64,000 nucleotides of DNA. It comes from Prosopis cineraria (Eukaryota > Streptophyta > Magnoliopsida > Fabales > Fabaceae). Location: assembly GCF_029017545.1 (NCBI RefSeq), contig NW_026555335.1, positions 7,574,109-7,638,108 on the forward strand, written 5' to 3'. A program made the translations under genes and the position numbers. Below the pieces are notes generated by a model. The model was not told the origin of the DNA. It ran no database searches and saw only the letters and a program-made list of their open reading frames with translations. Below, one piece after another: positions 21,378 through 33,280 of this stretch (position 1 is its first letter; every line of letters starts with the position of its first letter).

Positions 21378-24300
21378 TTATGAATCGTAAGAATTAAATA
21401 AAAAATCACATTCGAATATTTCTTTATCATAGCTTAGATCTTTGGCCAACTTGAGGGCTTTTTTTAGTGCTAAAGCCTCAGTCATGAAGGTTGAAATAGA
21501 TTTTTCTCTATCCACAAATCCCCACACAAACTGACCAACTTCATCCCAATAAACCACCCCAATAGCCGCAGTAACAAATGCTACATTGATGTCAATTTTG
21601 AAAAAATCAGCAGGCAAAGGAGACCAAATCTGCTACAGGACATGCTACATTGACGTGATATCTACTTGTTGAGAAGGAGAGTCAAGTTCTAAAAATTCCA
21701 AAGTTCATGTTTTGGCCAAGTTGATCACAAAGATGGGATTTGGATCTTTATAATTGAACACCTTATCATTCCTTGCCTTCCACGCGTTAACCAAAGAAGC
21801 CAACAAATGTGAGATTGCTCCATATCAGAGATCCCTTGGTAGAAGAGGAGATAAAAGACCACTAAAATTGAATATATTAGCAAAGCTACTCTTTATAGAA
21901 AGATCAGAGCCAAACCAAACACACACAAACCCAAGAACACTGGAAAAAAAAAAAAAGATGCTCGATTGTCTCATGTTCAGTTTCACAAACTAGGCATAAT
22001 TTTGATCTTCCCCCGTTTCTGTTTGTTAATGCTTCATTGGTGGCTAAAATATTTGAAAGACACCTCCACAAAACATAAGCAATACGTGACAGAGGTTTGA
22101 TTCTCCAAAGAGTCTTCCAAATATTTCCCGCAATTAGAGATGAGAAGCTAGCCTTAAGAATAGGGGTGCTCACGGGACGGGACAAGATTGGAATCGAGAT
22201 ACCCTCGTCCTGTGGCCCATCTCAAGAAATGATTGGGACTCAAAATTTGTCCTGTTTCTTGTCCCGTCTTGGAAGCTGTCTCGTCCAAAAAGGAGTCAAG
22301 ACGAGACCGGGACATCCCAGATGCACATCCACAAGATTGTTACAATCTTTCAACTTATTACTTGATAAGAAAAAGCATATGTTACATTAATTAGAACCCT
22401 AAAAAAATGTAATGCAAATTATCATTATAAATATGGTTGATCACAAAAGTAATGACTGACTAGAAGAATTAAATCATATAAATTAAATTTTGTTCACAAT
22501 TCAGCACAAATCTTTTTCTTTGAAAATATTTCTTAACAATGTCCTAATTTTATGGGAGATTTGGAGAGAAAAAAAAATTACCTCATAATGTTTCCATTTG
22601 AACGGCACTTGAATTCTTCCCATATTCTTGATCACTTCAAATTCTTTCCCTGCAAAATTGTATTGAAATAAAAAAATTCAATCTTGTTATTCCCAATCAT
22701 AACTTGGCTTTTCACATTTTATTTAATAAGTCTATCTTACTTTAGTAGACACTTCCACATGCTTTAATTAGTTCACGAACATCTCTTAGAAGCCATACAT
22801 TATTGAACCATTTCTTAATACAAATATCAACCAGCGATGACGCCATCTTCCCCACAAGAATTTGCTTGGCCATTTTTCTTCCTTGAAACTTCCCTCTGAT
22901 GAAACCAAGATGATATAGTTTTTGAAACTGAATCAAATACAGACATGCAATGCCACTCAAAGATTAGTTGGAATAATAGAAAATCATGTTATACTGAACA
23001 ATAATATTAGACACATGGAATAAATAGAATAAATATTGTTGAAAATAGAATAAATATTATACTGCATCAATAATGCTTTTAAAGACTGTGAATTAAATTA
23101 AAGTAAACTAAGTCCCACTAAAGCATAAAGATATGGATCTGCTTTACCTTTAAGACATGGGTTTTAATTTTAAATGCAGGAGAGAGTGTTCAGTAGATCA
23201 GTATCATCCCAAGTCCTAACCACACAGATTTCTTTATTTATTTTTTTCCAAATAAACCATTACAATACGTAAAAGAGCCAAGGAAATCAAGATTAAGAAC
23301 ATAGAATAGCATAATGTACTAATAAATGACATGTCAAATGCCTCATGCCCATCAACCTGATTCATCTAGAATGCAAGTTACATCTCCAAATCAATTAGAA
23401 AATAATGCGCTTCCTTCTCTCTTTTTTGAGTTTTGTTGGATGAGCACATTTATTTATGAGTCTGATTTTCTTAAACAAAATTAGGTAATGAACAACCCAA
23501 CTGTCAGCAAACCAAGTACCAGTAAAAGCCACGGAAATGCAAAAAACAACTAACCAGGGTATGGCCTTTTCCAGATATCCTATAAATGACAAAGAGACAA
23601 GCTCAAATTTACTGAGCAAACAACATACAGGGCACGGCCTTTTTTAGAGATTTCAGACATAATCTATTTATTTTTCTTAAACCTTATATTTAGAACTAAA
23701 AATTTAATGAACACACTAAATTTGGGTCGAGGAGAATGGCAATGGATACACGAGGAGAATGATGAGGAGAACAATGAGGAGAATGGTAGATTTAAGGTAG
23801 CACTGGCTCTGGGTCAAGAAGAACGACAGGAATGAAGATCTGACTTAAGGCAAAGCTGGGCAAAGATCTAGGTCAAGGTAGCAATAGCAAGTATCTCGCT
23901 ATCGTGTTGTGCTACTATGGGGGCAAAGCGGAGGTAGAGGCGGAGGAGGAGGTGTGGACTGTGGAGGCAGAGGCATGGAGGTGTGGAGGCAGAGAGCTGT
24001 GATCTGTGAAAGATTGAAGGGAAAGTAGGAATTTGAGTGGAAAATAAGACCAAAATCGTGAATCTTCCTTCCTGGAAAGCCAAAATAATAGGAAAATTTC
24101 AAAAAAAAAACCAATAATAACATGCTCATTAAAAACAGGACGGGACAGGATGTCCCGAAGGTAAGTTCGAGTTCCGTCCCATCCTTATTTTCATCCTATC
24201 CCATAAAAGTCCTCGTCCTGATTTTTTTCAAGTCAGAACAAACCCGTCCCTACATGACCAGGACAAGTACGGGCCGGTACAGCTTGAACACCCCTACTTA

Positions 24301-26300
24301 AGAAGCCTAATAGCTAAACATTTCATGGCCTATTTCTATCCCTATTATACAGTATATACTTCATTCCTTGCATAAGTCCAATAAATCCAATCTTGAGTAG
24401 TAGCTAAAGCAAGAGGCATAGGCTTGATAGCTACAATTGCTTCCTCATCAATCTAGTGAGTGATACTTGAAAGGTTCCACTAACTATCAATAAGATTAGC
24501 CACTAGAGTATCAAATTTCCTTAATTCAAGATCAACAATAAATAATTTATAATTAAGGAGAGAGGGAATATGGCAATCCTTCCACATCTTGATAGAATTA
24601 CATTCGCCAATGTGCCAATAAAGATTATTATTCAAAAGTTTTCTTCCCTCCAATAGGCTAGTCCAACACTAAGAGGCTTTTGAGCCTTTCTTAGTTTCAA
24701 GAAAATGATTGTTAGGGAAATGGATTCCCTTAATTACCCTTGCCCATAAGTCCTCAAAGTTATTCATAAGCCACCAAGCAACCTTGGCCAAAAGAGCATC
24801 ATCGAAATTCACAAAATCTTTGAAACCCATGCCACCCCCATTTTTAGGTTTTTTGAGCTTTTACCAAGTAATCTAATTAATTTTCTTATCCACAGTATTA
24901 CCTTTCTACCAAAAATTTAAGACAAGACTATCAAACTTTTTACAAGTTTTAACACGGAATTTGAAACATATCATAGGAAAAGTGAGAATAGCATTAATTA
25001 CAACTTTAATTCTAATTTCTCTACTTGCTTGTAATAAAAAGCTTTGACTCCATCCCTAAACCATCCTTTACATCATATCTCTTATGTAAGATAGTGCTTA
25101 GCATTTAGATTTGCCTCACACACTAGGAATCCCTAAAGACCACCTCAGATTAGTCGGATCATGAATCCCTGAAGTATCACTAACCAAGTCCCTTATACTT
25201 AAAGGAGTATTTGTAGAGAAGAATAAAATAGACTTATCCAGATTAGCTACTTGACTAGAGGCTTCATAGTAATCCTTTAAAATCTTTGCCAGCATTCTAC
25301 AACTGTTTCAATCTACATTCATAAAGAAAAAGGCATTGTCTTCAAAGAAACTATGAGTAGTTCTTAGGCAATATAAACTCATTTCAATGCCTTTCAAGTT
25401 GTACCACTTTTGATATTTAACAATCATACTAGATAGAACCTCTGAAACCAAAATAAAGCGATAGGTAGAAAGATGATCTCCTTGTTTTAGACTTCTTATG
25501 GATTTTATCGAAGCCACCTTATTGCCAAAAATGCACAATTTAAGATTAACAAAACTAACACAATTCATAATTAAATTCACCCATTGCCTATAGAAACCAA
25601 TCTTTAACAGAACTTGACTCAAAAAAATCTCACTCCACCTTATCACATGCCTTACTTATATCTATTTTTAAGGAAAATTCATATTTCCTACCATCCCTCT
25701 TCCATCTCAAATAGTGGTACACCTCATAAGTGATAATAATATTATCATGAATTAATCTACTAGGGATAAAAGCATCCTAGTTGGGGGAAACACAAATATC
25801 AAGAAAAGGTTTCATATGGGTGGCCAGAATCTTAGAGAAGATTTTGTAGGAAAAATTGCAAAGCCTAATTGGAAGGAACTGAGTCACTAGGTCATGTTTA
25901 TCAACCTTGAGAATCAAAGTAATATTGGTATCATTCAATCCACCAACAGACTCTCCACCTTCAAACAAATTTTTAACAAGTTAATATATACTATCCCCCA
26001 TCTCAAGCTAAGAAGATTGATAAAATTTATCTAAAAAACTATCACGACTAAGGGTTTTTGTAGAGCCTAGATTGAAGGTAGCCACACGCACTTCCTCTTT
26101 GGTGATTGGAAGCATTAGCTTGGCATTAATGTCATCATCAATCTTACAATCTAGTAGGATAAGAACTTCATCAAAGGATCTAGTTTGTGAGGCAGTAAAA
26201 AGTTCAGAATAATATCTCAAGAAAGCATTAGCAATTTCTGCATCTTCACTCAAGTAAATCACTTGCTTATCTATTTTTTAAATCATTCATTCGTGTTATT
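21378..26300 (-). mobile_element. 5'-truncated plant LINE, interrupted by a hAT element
   Basis: On the minus strand, domains appear in LINE order. First are the start of the reverse transcriptase region (about 26262-26008, containing EIANAFLRYYSEL) and RT core pieces (25968-25777 with LILKVDKHDLV and KIFSKILATHM; 25646-25308 with SLKQGDHLSTYRF). Next are C-terminal segments near 24840-24700 (GGMGFKDF..FDDALLAKVAWW), a zinc-binding RVT domain (22185 downward, CLVCETEHETIEHLF) and an RNase H-like domain (21617-21378, TEALALKKALKLAKDLS). Stops and frameshifts separate the pieces. The endonuclease domain and a poly-A tail are missing. The RT YADD-type motif is not intact where expected. The zinc-binding part is split by the hAT insertion at 22161-24296; the LINE frame continues across it when the insertion and one target copy are removed. 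Confidence 0.85.
22161..24296. mobile_element. hAT-superfamily element with 8-bp target duplication
   Basis: The left end is taggggtgctca and the right end is the inverse of taggggtgttca (11 of 12 match). Perfect 8-bp target duplications, cttaagaa, lie at 22153-22160 and 24297-24304. Both subterminal regions are crowded with gggacggg/cccgtcc motifs (22177-22320 and 24137-24275), as expected for transposase-binding sites. The 2.1 kb body has no recognisable hAT transposase. Minus-strand frames at 22742-22960 and 23868-24129 (the latter proline-rich) have no assignable domain. It is therefore probably non-autonomous. It sits in the zinc-binding domain of the LINE and is younger than it. Confidence 0.9.
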
Positions 26301-26329
26301 GTGAATCAAGAATGAATAATTTAAAAAAT
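26273..26329. repeat. Inverted repeat at the LINE 5' boundary
   Basis: The left arm attttttaaatcattcattc (26273-26292) and the right arm gaatgaataatttaaaaaat (26310-26329) pair with one mismatch across a 17-bp loop. The hairpin sits where the LINE coding sequence ends and duplicated block A begins. Confidence 0.7.
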
Positions 26330-26924
26330 ATGAATTGGTTTTATTGATTTAGGTAAAGTAATTAAAATTGTCCTATAAGTAAAGTCCGAGGGATTACTAT
26401 TACTATTTTAAAATTATTTATGGAATATGTTTGACTGATGACACCACTCTTTAGTCAAAGGAAGAACTACAAATAGGTCCCACGCATTAACAATTGAACT
26501 AAAGAAAATAACAATAATCTTGTAGTAGTTAATTTTCTTGCGTGAGACTTTAACATAATTCTTTGTTAATTAAATTGGTTGGTAAGAAAAACAACAATTA
26601 AATTGGAGTTTTAGGGTTAAAAAAATAATGAGATGAACATTAACTAGTTGATTTTTTTTTCTTAACGAAAAAAAGGGGTTCATTTTTTTCACGGTAAAAT
26701 AGGATAATTAAATATTATATGCCATTCTGGATTCTTAAATTCCAAAATTAATATTTTCATAGACAAAACTGCTACAAAAATTTTCATGTTTTAATTTTTT
26801 ATATTATATATAAATTTTCATATGAAAATTTAGAAATATATAATACGGTATGATTGATTAATTCTGACACCTCTTTTTTATCTATATTAATTTTTGAATA
26901 ACTATTTATTATAATTGTTCGTCA

Positions 26925-27590
26925 GGAATAACAAATTATCTGGCGTGCTAGAAATGTTGAGTCTCAATTGATGACAAAAGATTTTCGAGCTCTCTTATCA
27001 CAATTTACCTGGATGTAAAAAAATACAATACTTGATACAACAAGTTTTTGATTAATATTAAAGATTACAAAGAGTAAATGATTACAAGTTTGGAATGAAA
27101 AAAAAACTATCTGATAAATCTAAGAGCTATGGGTGTAAAGTGTAAGTCTTTGAAGTAATGATCGTGTCTTCTTTCCCTAGTTTGATTCTCTATTTATAAT
27201 AACAGAACTATGGCGATTGCTCCCTTCAAATTTGGAACGTAGTCACAAAATATTAAGCATTAGCTACGCATAATCTACTTCAAAGCATGTTTTATTGTTT
27301 AACTGTCAGCTTGTGCTCCAAGATATCCGGGACTAATGGCCATGTCTTCACGAGATTCAAGGCCGTTTGAGATTGTGGTTTTATGTACCAATGATCTAAG
27401 GAGTAAGTCTACAATTGATGAGATGTCAACGTGTTTATCTAACCGAGGCTTTCTCTTGAAATCTAGGCTGGCCCTTCTGTTTAGATTATTGATTGGACCT
27501 GACTCTTTAATTACTTAATTCATATAATGTTATGGCCTACTTAGATGCCTTAAAAGGTGACCTTTCATATTTAGTTCAAATAATAATATA
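26925..27590. mobile_element. Insertion in duplication unit A, possible solo LTR
   Basis: This stretch of about 665 bp is absent from unit B, where the flanks join directly (ttgttatagta / tacatgtcgtga). It starts near tgttcgtcagg and ends near tttagttca, so TG...CA termini are possible. The part near 27024-27070 (acttgatacaacaagttttt) resembles antisense plant LTR sequence. The 5-bp target duplication is not exact. A 60-codon frame inside (27336-27518) is not called. Confidence 0.4.
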
Positions 27591-28310
27591 TGTGTTGTGA
27601 AATGCAATGATAATAATGTGCTTCAATCAAACGGACATTTAAAGCTTGATAGCCAACGGACGATAGAAGCACAACTTAGTATTTAGAACAATAAAATTTC
27701 CTTTTTTTCTTTTTAATTAATAAAATAATTTGATAAATAAAAAATTATTCCATAAATTCCAGATAATCACACCCAATACAAAAGTCAACAAACTTTTTTT
27801 ATTGTACACAAATATACTCTAATTAAAAGTAATTTTATTACTGTTCAATACTAAATGCACGCATTTTTCTCCTAATAGAAATTCCAATTTACAATATCAA
27901 GATAATTACAGTAAGTTTTAAGTTTTATCCACCCATTACAAAACAAACATTATTAACACCGAAGGTAGCTAACAACTCTTACTAAAAAAAACAAGAAGAA
28001 GCTAAGAATCTAAAAATCTAACCCAGCCAATAAAGACTTAACAAATATGATTCTCTTATAATGTCCTTGTTCTTCTATTCAAGAATTGAAATTCTTCTTC
28101 TATCTTTTATTCCAAGTCCAAGAACACTTGAGATCCAACCAATGATGATTATTTGATGCCAACAAAAATAAATGAAATGCTGCTAGGATACAGGGCTATG
28201 AGCAAGAATTGAAACTCTTCACCTGAGAAATTAAAAACATTTAAGATTACCTTGCTATTAAATACAATGAAATAATTAATCAGACAATTAATCAGAAAAT
28301 GCCATACCTT

Positions 28311-29067
28311 ATTAATCTCGCGCTTATTGATGGTATCCCCCATGAAGATCCTTTGGACCTATTGGGTCAACTCTACAACACCATTATTAATATTATTTTC
28401 TGCTGCTCCATCTATACTATTCTTATAATAAGTTGAAGAAATTCAAAAATTTAGAGGAAGGACCCGTTTCTTCCAATTGTATCGTACTCTCATCTTGTAA
28501 CTTTTTACTTGTATAATAGAAGAAATAATAGCAAGTGCTTCCAATATATGATGTACATTATCTAAGTCAATTGTTTCACTCTTCTGAAGTCAACGATCAC
28601 GAACACATCAACCCAACCTTGTCTATCCAACTTCTCCCTTAAGAATATGTCTCCCACCAGATTTTCTTTACTAAAATAATTCTTTATCTGCTTCACTTTC
28701 TTGGGGTATAGCTGGATTAGGATCTTCTAGTGGCAATGTTCATTAAAACACTTGAAAGTATTAATGTTTGAGGGCATAGAGGAACAAAATAATAACAAGG
28801 AGGTGGTAAGGAAGGAAGTCAGGAACATGGAAACTTTGTTTGAGGATACTAATATGGTGGCATGATGGGAAAAGGATGATTATTGACAAAATTATGAGAA
28901 AGGTCATAGAAATTTGGATCAACATCACAAAAATTAATAGAATGAGAATGATTTGAAGCCCAAGGAGTGCTATGACGAACCTAGGATGTGATGGTCCTCG
29001 ACAAATAGCGAGGAACATACATATTTGGAATCAACAGTGATGTAGAACTTTAATGAGAAAAAGGCAT
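28311..29067 (-). pseudogene. Decayed La-domain (LARP1-like) gene copy
   Basis: This is the paralogue of the intact gene at 31883-32575. The equivalent ATG is at 29065-29067 and a TATA box is preserved near 29151-29160. The La-motif part remains readable around 28690-28560 (YPKKVKQIKNYFS, then GDIFLREKLDRQGWVDVF). The N-terminal half is frameshifted and carries several stops, and another stop follows VKQLT. The product cannot be made as one chain. Confidence 0.8.
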
Positions 29068-29455
29068 GATCGATATCATAGAAATAATTGATTGAGATAA
29101 AGCATCTTGAAGCAATAATAATTATGAAGAACTACACTCATTAACCATCTCTTTATATAGACTTAAGGTGATACTAATTAAGCGTCCTAATAGGAATAGA
29201 ATGCTATGATGTTAGATGTTTATTAAAAAAAAAGATTGTTATCTTGTTTTATATATAAGATATATGAATATGTTATATTATATTAGTTTAAATTAATTTC
29301 AATTAGATGTACATCTAATCGTTACATTTTGTTTCAAATTAAAGAGCTACATTTTATTAACTTTTTGACAGATATAAAATTGCATAATTAATAGTAGGCC
29401 TTTTCAAAATTTAAATGATTTTAAAAATATTTTAAATTATTTTTAATGTTATAAT

Positions 29456-30469
29456 TTAGGCAAAGTGCAGGGACGGATTCCAAATAAATTACAAAGAAAG
29501 GTACTTCCTTCAAAATCTACATAAAATATGAGGACCAAAACATTATTTTTCCTTTTTTTAATCTTTATTATAGTATCATTATTTTATTTATTAATAGTAT
29601 GAGTTATTAGTTATTACTCTTCAAACGATATTTTCATTCCTTTTCTTAATTTTAAATTAAAAAGGCATAATATCAACCGGGTCCAATATTAACACTATAG
29701 CATCTCGGATGGTTTATGGCGATACACACATGCAATACACACAGAGGATGATTATATTGTCCCACCAGTAGTATTAACTATTACTAGTAGATAAAAACAT
29801 TGTAATTTACCATGTAAAAACATACTTAATCTTCCAATATCATTAATCAAGGTGCACTTGTTGATGAAGTTGAGATTTGTAAATTTTCCTTTTTAAAAAA
29901 TATTTTATATTTTATAAAAAATAATAAGATGATAAAAAATATTAAAAAAATAAAAATTCACATAAATTCACACATCTTAAAACTAAAAATAATTAAATCT
30001 CTTAAACATAATGGTCAAAACAACGCAATATTCAAAAACAGTGAGAGAAATAACCACACCATCCCATTCTGTAAAACAAATATGAAATATAGTTGAGTGT
30101 CTCTATTTATAAAACAATTTATAAAATACAAACAGTAATGGATATATGTAAAAAAAAATCCCTCTAAAATGATATTTTTAATTAAGGATAAGATTTATGC
30201 ACTTAACTTATATACTTAATATATTTTTTGTTCAATCAAATCAAAACATGTGAAGTTTAATATATTAACAATATTAATATTATAATAGCTGTTATATAGT
30301 AGCTAATCTATAGAAGATTTACATATCTTGATTTATTTAAATAAAAAGAAAATGTCTATTTTGCTAAAAATAAATAGATAAGGATAAGTATATAAGAAGC
30401 ATGTGTGTGACAAAATAATACTTAATTAAGTTCATTTGTAGAAGAATGCATAATTTTTTGTACTAACAG
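29456..30469. other. Spacer between the two duplication units
   Basis: AT-rich spacer of about 1 kb with no gene recognised. Around 29690-29760 is a slightly GC-richer patch (gggtccaatattaacactat...) without a coding frame. Confidence 0.5.
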
Positions 30470-30579
30470 TACAGTGAATACTTTTAAAAATATGAATTGG
30501 TTCTATTGATTTGTGTAAAATAATTAAAATTTTCTTATAAATAAAGACCAATGGATTATTATTTTTAAGTTATTTATGA

Positions 30580-30836
30580 AAAAAAAACTTAATTTTGGGT
30601 CTCTATACTCTTCTCCTGTTTTACTATTGATCCATATATTTTTTTTAGTATTTTTTATTCTTGCACTTTTACTTTTTATTGTTTTAGATCCTTTCAAGAA
30701 CAAAGTATAGGGATGTTAGAGAAATCTAAAGCAATGAAAAATAAAAACATAGGGATAAAAAACATCAAAAAAGAAATACATGGACCAATGCCAATACACG
30801 AACGAAATACATGGGTTTAAAGTGATGTTTTTTGTT
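30580..30836. mobile_element. Fold-back MITE inserted in unit B
   Basis: The left arm (about 30598-30695) and the inverse of the right arm (about 30720-30822) match in blocks such as gatccatatattt/ggtccatgtatttc, tttttattgttttaga/tttttcattgctttaga and tattttttattc/tgttttttatcc. Unit A has an uninterrupted empty site at about 26411 (ttatttatggaatatgtttgac), so this is a true insertion after the duplication. Confidence 0.7.
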
Positions 30837-31882
30837 ATGGAATATGTTTGACTGATGATGCTGTTTAATTAAGTTAGAGTTTGAGGGTTACAAATAATAA
30901 TGAGATGAACATTATTTGATTTTTTCCTTGACGAAATAAAAAAGGTTCATTATTTTTCCCGGTAAAATAAGATAATTAAATATTATACGCCATTGTTGAT
31001 TCTTGAATTCCTGAATTAACATTTTCATAGGTAAAGCCGGTGCAAAATCTTTTATGTTTGAATTTTTTTTCAATATTATATATAAATGACCATATGAAAA
31101 TTTATAATTTATAAATATATACTATGGCATGATTGAAATCCGACTATATCCATACCCAGGTAATAATGTTTAATTAATTTTGAGGACTAATTTTTATCTA
31201 AATTAATTTTTAAATAAATATTTGTTATAGTATACATGTCGTGATCTAATTGTGATGATAATAATGCGCTTCAATCAAACAAATATTTGGTACATGATAG
31301 TCAATGGACAATAGAATTACATATATAGCAATCAGAGCAACAAAATTTCCTCTTTATTTTTAAATTAATAAAATAATTTGATAAGTAAAAAATATTCCAT
31401 AAATTCCACATAACCACTCCGACTACAAAGGTCCACAAAACTTCTTTTGTTTTACAATATTATATTCAAAATATGATTGAATATTTAATGTGGTCATATC
31501 TTTCAGAGATTCTGAATTATAATAGCAGTATAATCAAATTAAATATTAAGTCTTACCAACCCATTACAAAAACAAAACACATAAGGTAGCTAACAATTCT
31601 TATAAAAAATAGCTAAGAATAAAAACTTAAGCCAGCTAATTAAGATTCAAAAAATATGATTATCTTATAATGTCCTCGTTCTTTTCCTTAGGAATTGAAA
31701 CTCTTCCTTTATCAAGTCCAAGAACACATGAGATCAAACTGGTGATTGATTATTTGACACTAACAAAAATAAATGAAATATCACTAGACTACAAGACTAT
31801 CCGTAAGAATTGAAATTCTTCAACCTGACCCCAGAAAAAAAAAAAAAACGTTCAAGATTAGATTAGCTTGCTATTAATCTTA

Positions 31883-32575
31883 TTAATCTTGTTGGTCATT
31901 GTTGGTAGTATTTCCTATGGAGATCCTCTGGACTTGTTGGGTCAGCTCTTCAACGCCATTACTAAGATAATTTGGAGGAAGGATCCATTTCTTCCAGTTG
32001 TATCGCACTCTCATCTTGTAACCTTTTACTTGCACAAGATCAGAAGTAGCAAGTGCTTCCAATATATGATGTACATTTTGAGTCAACTGTTTCATTCTTC
32101 TGAATTCAGCGATCACGAACACATCAACCCAACCTTGTCTATCCATCTTCTTCCTCAAGAATATGTCTCCCACTAGATTTTGTTTACTAAAATAGTACTC
32201 TATCTGCTTCACAATCTTAGGGTACAACTCTAGGTCTTCTGGTGGTAGTGGTCTTTGAACACTCGAACATACTAATGTTTGAGGGAATTGAGGAACAAAA
32301 TAATGACAAGGAGTGATCGGATAATAATTATGATTAGGTCGTTGATGAGGAGGTACAGAAGGAATAATAGGAAAATTTCCCGTGTGAGGATATTCATAAC
32401 ATGGCGGCATGATGGGAAGAGGATGGTTGTTAACAAAATTATTATAAGAAAGATCACAGAAATTTGGATCAACATTACAAAAATTATTGGGATGAGAATG
32501 ATTTGAAGCTAGAGGCTGAGTGCCATGATGAACACGGTGAGGAACATGTGATGTACTACGACGAGATAAAGACAT
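31883..32575 (-). CDS. Small La-domain (LARP1-like) RNA-binding protein
   Basis: A single-exon protein of 230 residues from the ATG at 32575; the frame runs upstream only to a TTG. Residues 1-110 are low-complexity, rich in His, Pro, Asn and Tyr, and likely disordered. Residues about 113-198 form a La-type winged-helix (La motif): LYPKIVKQIEYYFSKQNL, then GDIFLRKKMDRQGWV, then IAEFRRMKQLT, NVHHILEAL and a basic end with RYNWKKWI. The WV and IAEFRRMK spacing is that of plant LARP1 proteins rather than genuine La or LARP6. Full LARP1 proteins are far longer and carry a DM15 region; this one stops shortly after the La motif and has no RRM. La motifs bind RNA 3' ends or poly(A); a cytoplasmic RNA-binding role is inferred. 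A TATA box lies about 85 bp upstream. The reading frame is intact whereas its duplicate at 28311-29067 is broken, which suggests constraint. Confidence 0.82.
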   Translation of the reverse strand: MSLSRRSTSHVPHRVHHGTQPLASNHSHPNNFCNVDPNFCDLSYNNFVNNHPLPIMPPCYEYPHTGNFPIIPSVPPHQRPNHNYYPITPCHYFVPQFPQTLVCSSVQRPLPPEDLELYPKIVKQIEYYFSKQNLVGDIFLRKKMDRQGWVDVFVIAEFRRMKQLTQNVHHILEALATSDLVQVKGYKMRVRYNWKKWILPPNYLSNGVEELTQQVQRISIGNTTNNDQQD

Positions 32576-32658
32576 AATTGATATGAGAGAAATAAGTGAT
32601 TGAGAAAGAGTAACTTCAAGCAGCAATAATTATGAAGAAAGACATTCATTAACCATCT

Positions 32659-32667
32659 CTTTATATA
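32659..32667 (-). promoter_or_regulatory. Putative TATA box of the La-domain gene
   Basis: TATATAAAG on the minus strand, about 85 bp upstream of the ATG at 32575. The same block is preserved in front of the pseudogene copy (about 29151-29160). Confidence 0.5.
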
Positions 32668-33183
32668 GATCTTAAGGGCTATTAATTAAGCATCCTAATA
32701 GGACTAGAATGTTATCCTATTGGATGTTTATAAGGGGAAAAGAAAAAGGAAAGTTATCTTATTTTATAGATAAGATATATAATATGTTATATTATATTAG
32801 TTTAAATTAATTTCAATTAGATGTATATCTAATAACTTTATCTTTGTTTAAAATGATAAACTACATTTTATTAATTTTTCATGGATATAAAATTGCATAA
32901 TTAATAGGCTTTTTAAACATTTTAAAATATTTTAAATTATTTTTATTCTTAGATAATTTTAAATCATGTTATGAATATTTTATACGGATAATCATTTGAG
33001 CTGGAGTTGAAAATGTTATAGATAAATATTAGTTCAAGTATGGGTTTTTTTTTTTAATAAAGAAGGGAGTTGTTTCTTTATCATGATAAAGTATGATAAC
33101 TTAAATTTAAATCAAATCTTATTCAGTATATTTTTATAATAAATTTGATTCAATCAATTTTAAGTTTAAAAATGATATAAAAA

Positions 33184-33275
33184 ATTTATCTAACTCCCTC
33201 ATGTTTATCTATTTTAATTAATCGTGATAAAATAAGGTCAAAAAATTTTATCTAACTCCCTCATATTTATCTATT
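33184..33275. repeat. Two-copy direct repeat of about 60 bp
   Basis: The sequence atctaactccctcat[g/a]tttatctatt occurs at about 33188 and 33250, separated by a short spacer. It lies immediately left of the duplicated PP2C flank. Confidence 0.7.
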
Positions 33276-33280
33276 TGATA

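Larger units (their letters stand above)
26315..29455. repeat. Segmental duplication unit A
   Basis: The block aligns in the same orientation with 30470-32950. Shared stretches include gaattggttttattgattt (26333) versus gaattggttctattgattt (30494), and the full La-gene region with its promoter. They continue to gatataaaattgcataattaatag near 29370 and 32885. Unit A has extra sequence at about 26450-26625 and 26925-27590. It carries the decayed La-domain gene. Confidence 0.8.
30470..32950. repeat. Segmental duplication unit B
   Basis: Direct-orientation copy of 26315-29455, carrying the intact La-domain gene. It lacks the unit-A insertions but has its own fold-back insertion at about 30580-30836. 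Confidence 0.8.

Noticed and set aside
22742..22960. 72-codon minus-strand frame in the hAT element
   Set aside because: No hAT transposase motif or other domain recognised; too short to call.
23868..24129. Proline-rich frames in the hAT element
   Set aside because: They translate a GGAGG-type simple repeat; no start context or domain supports a gene.
31868..32506. Frames opposite or out of phase with the La-domain gene
   Set aside because: Shadow frames; only the 230-residue frame contains a recognisable domain.
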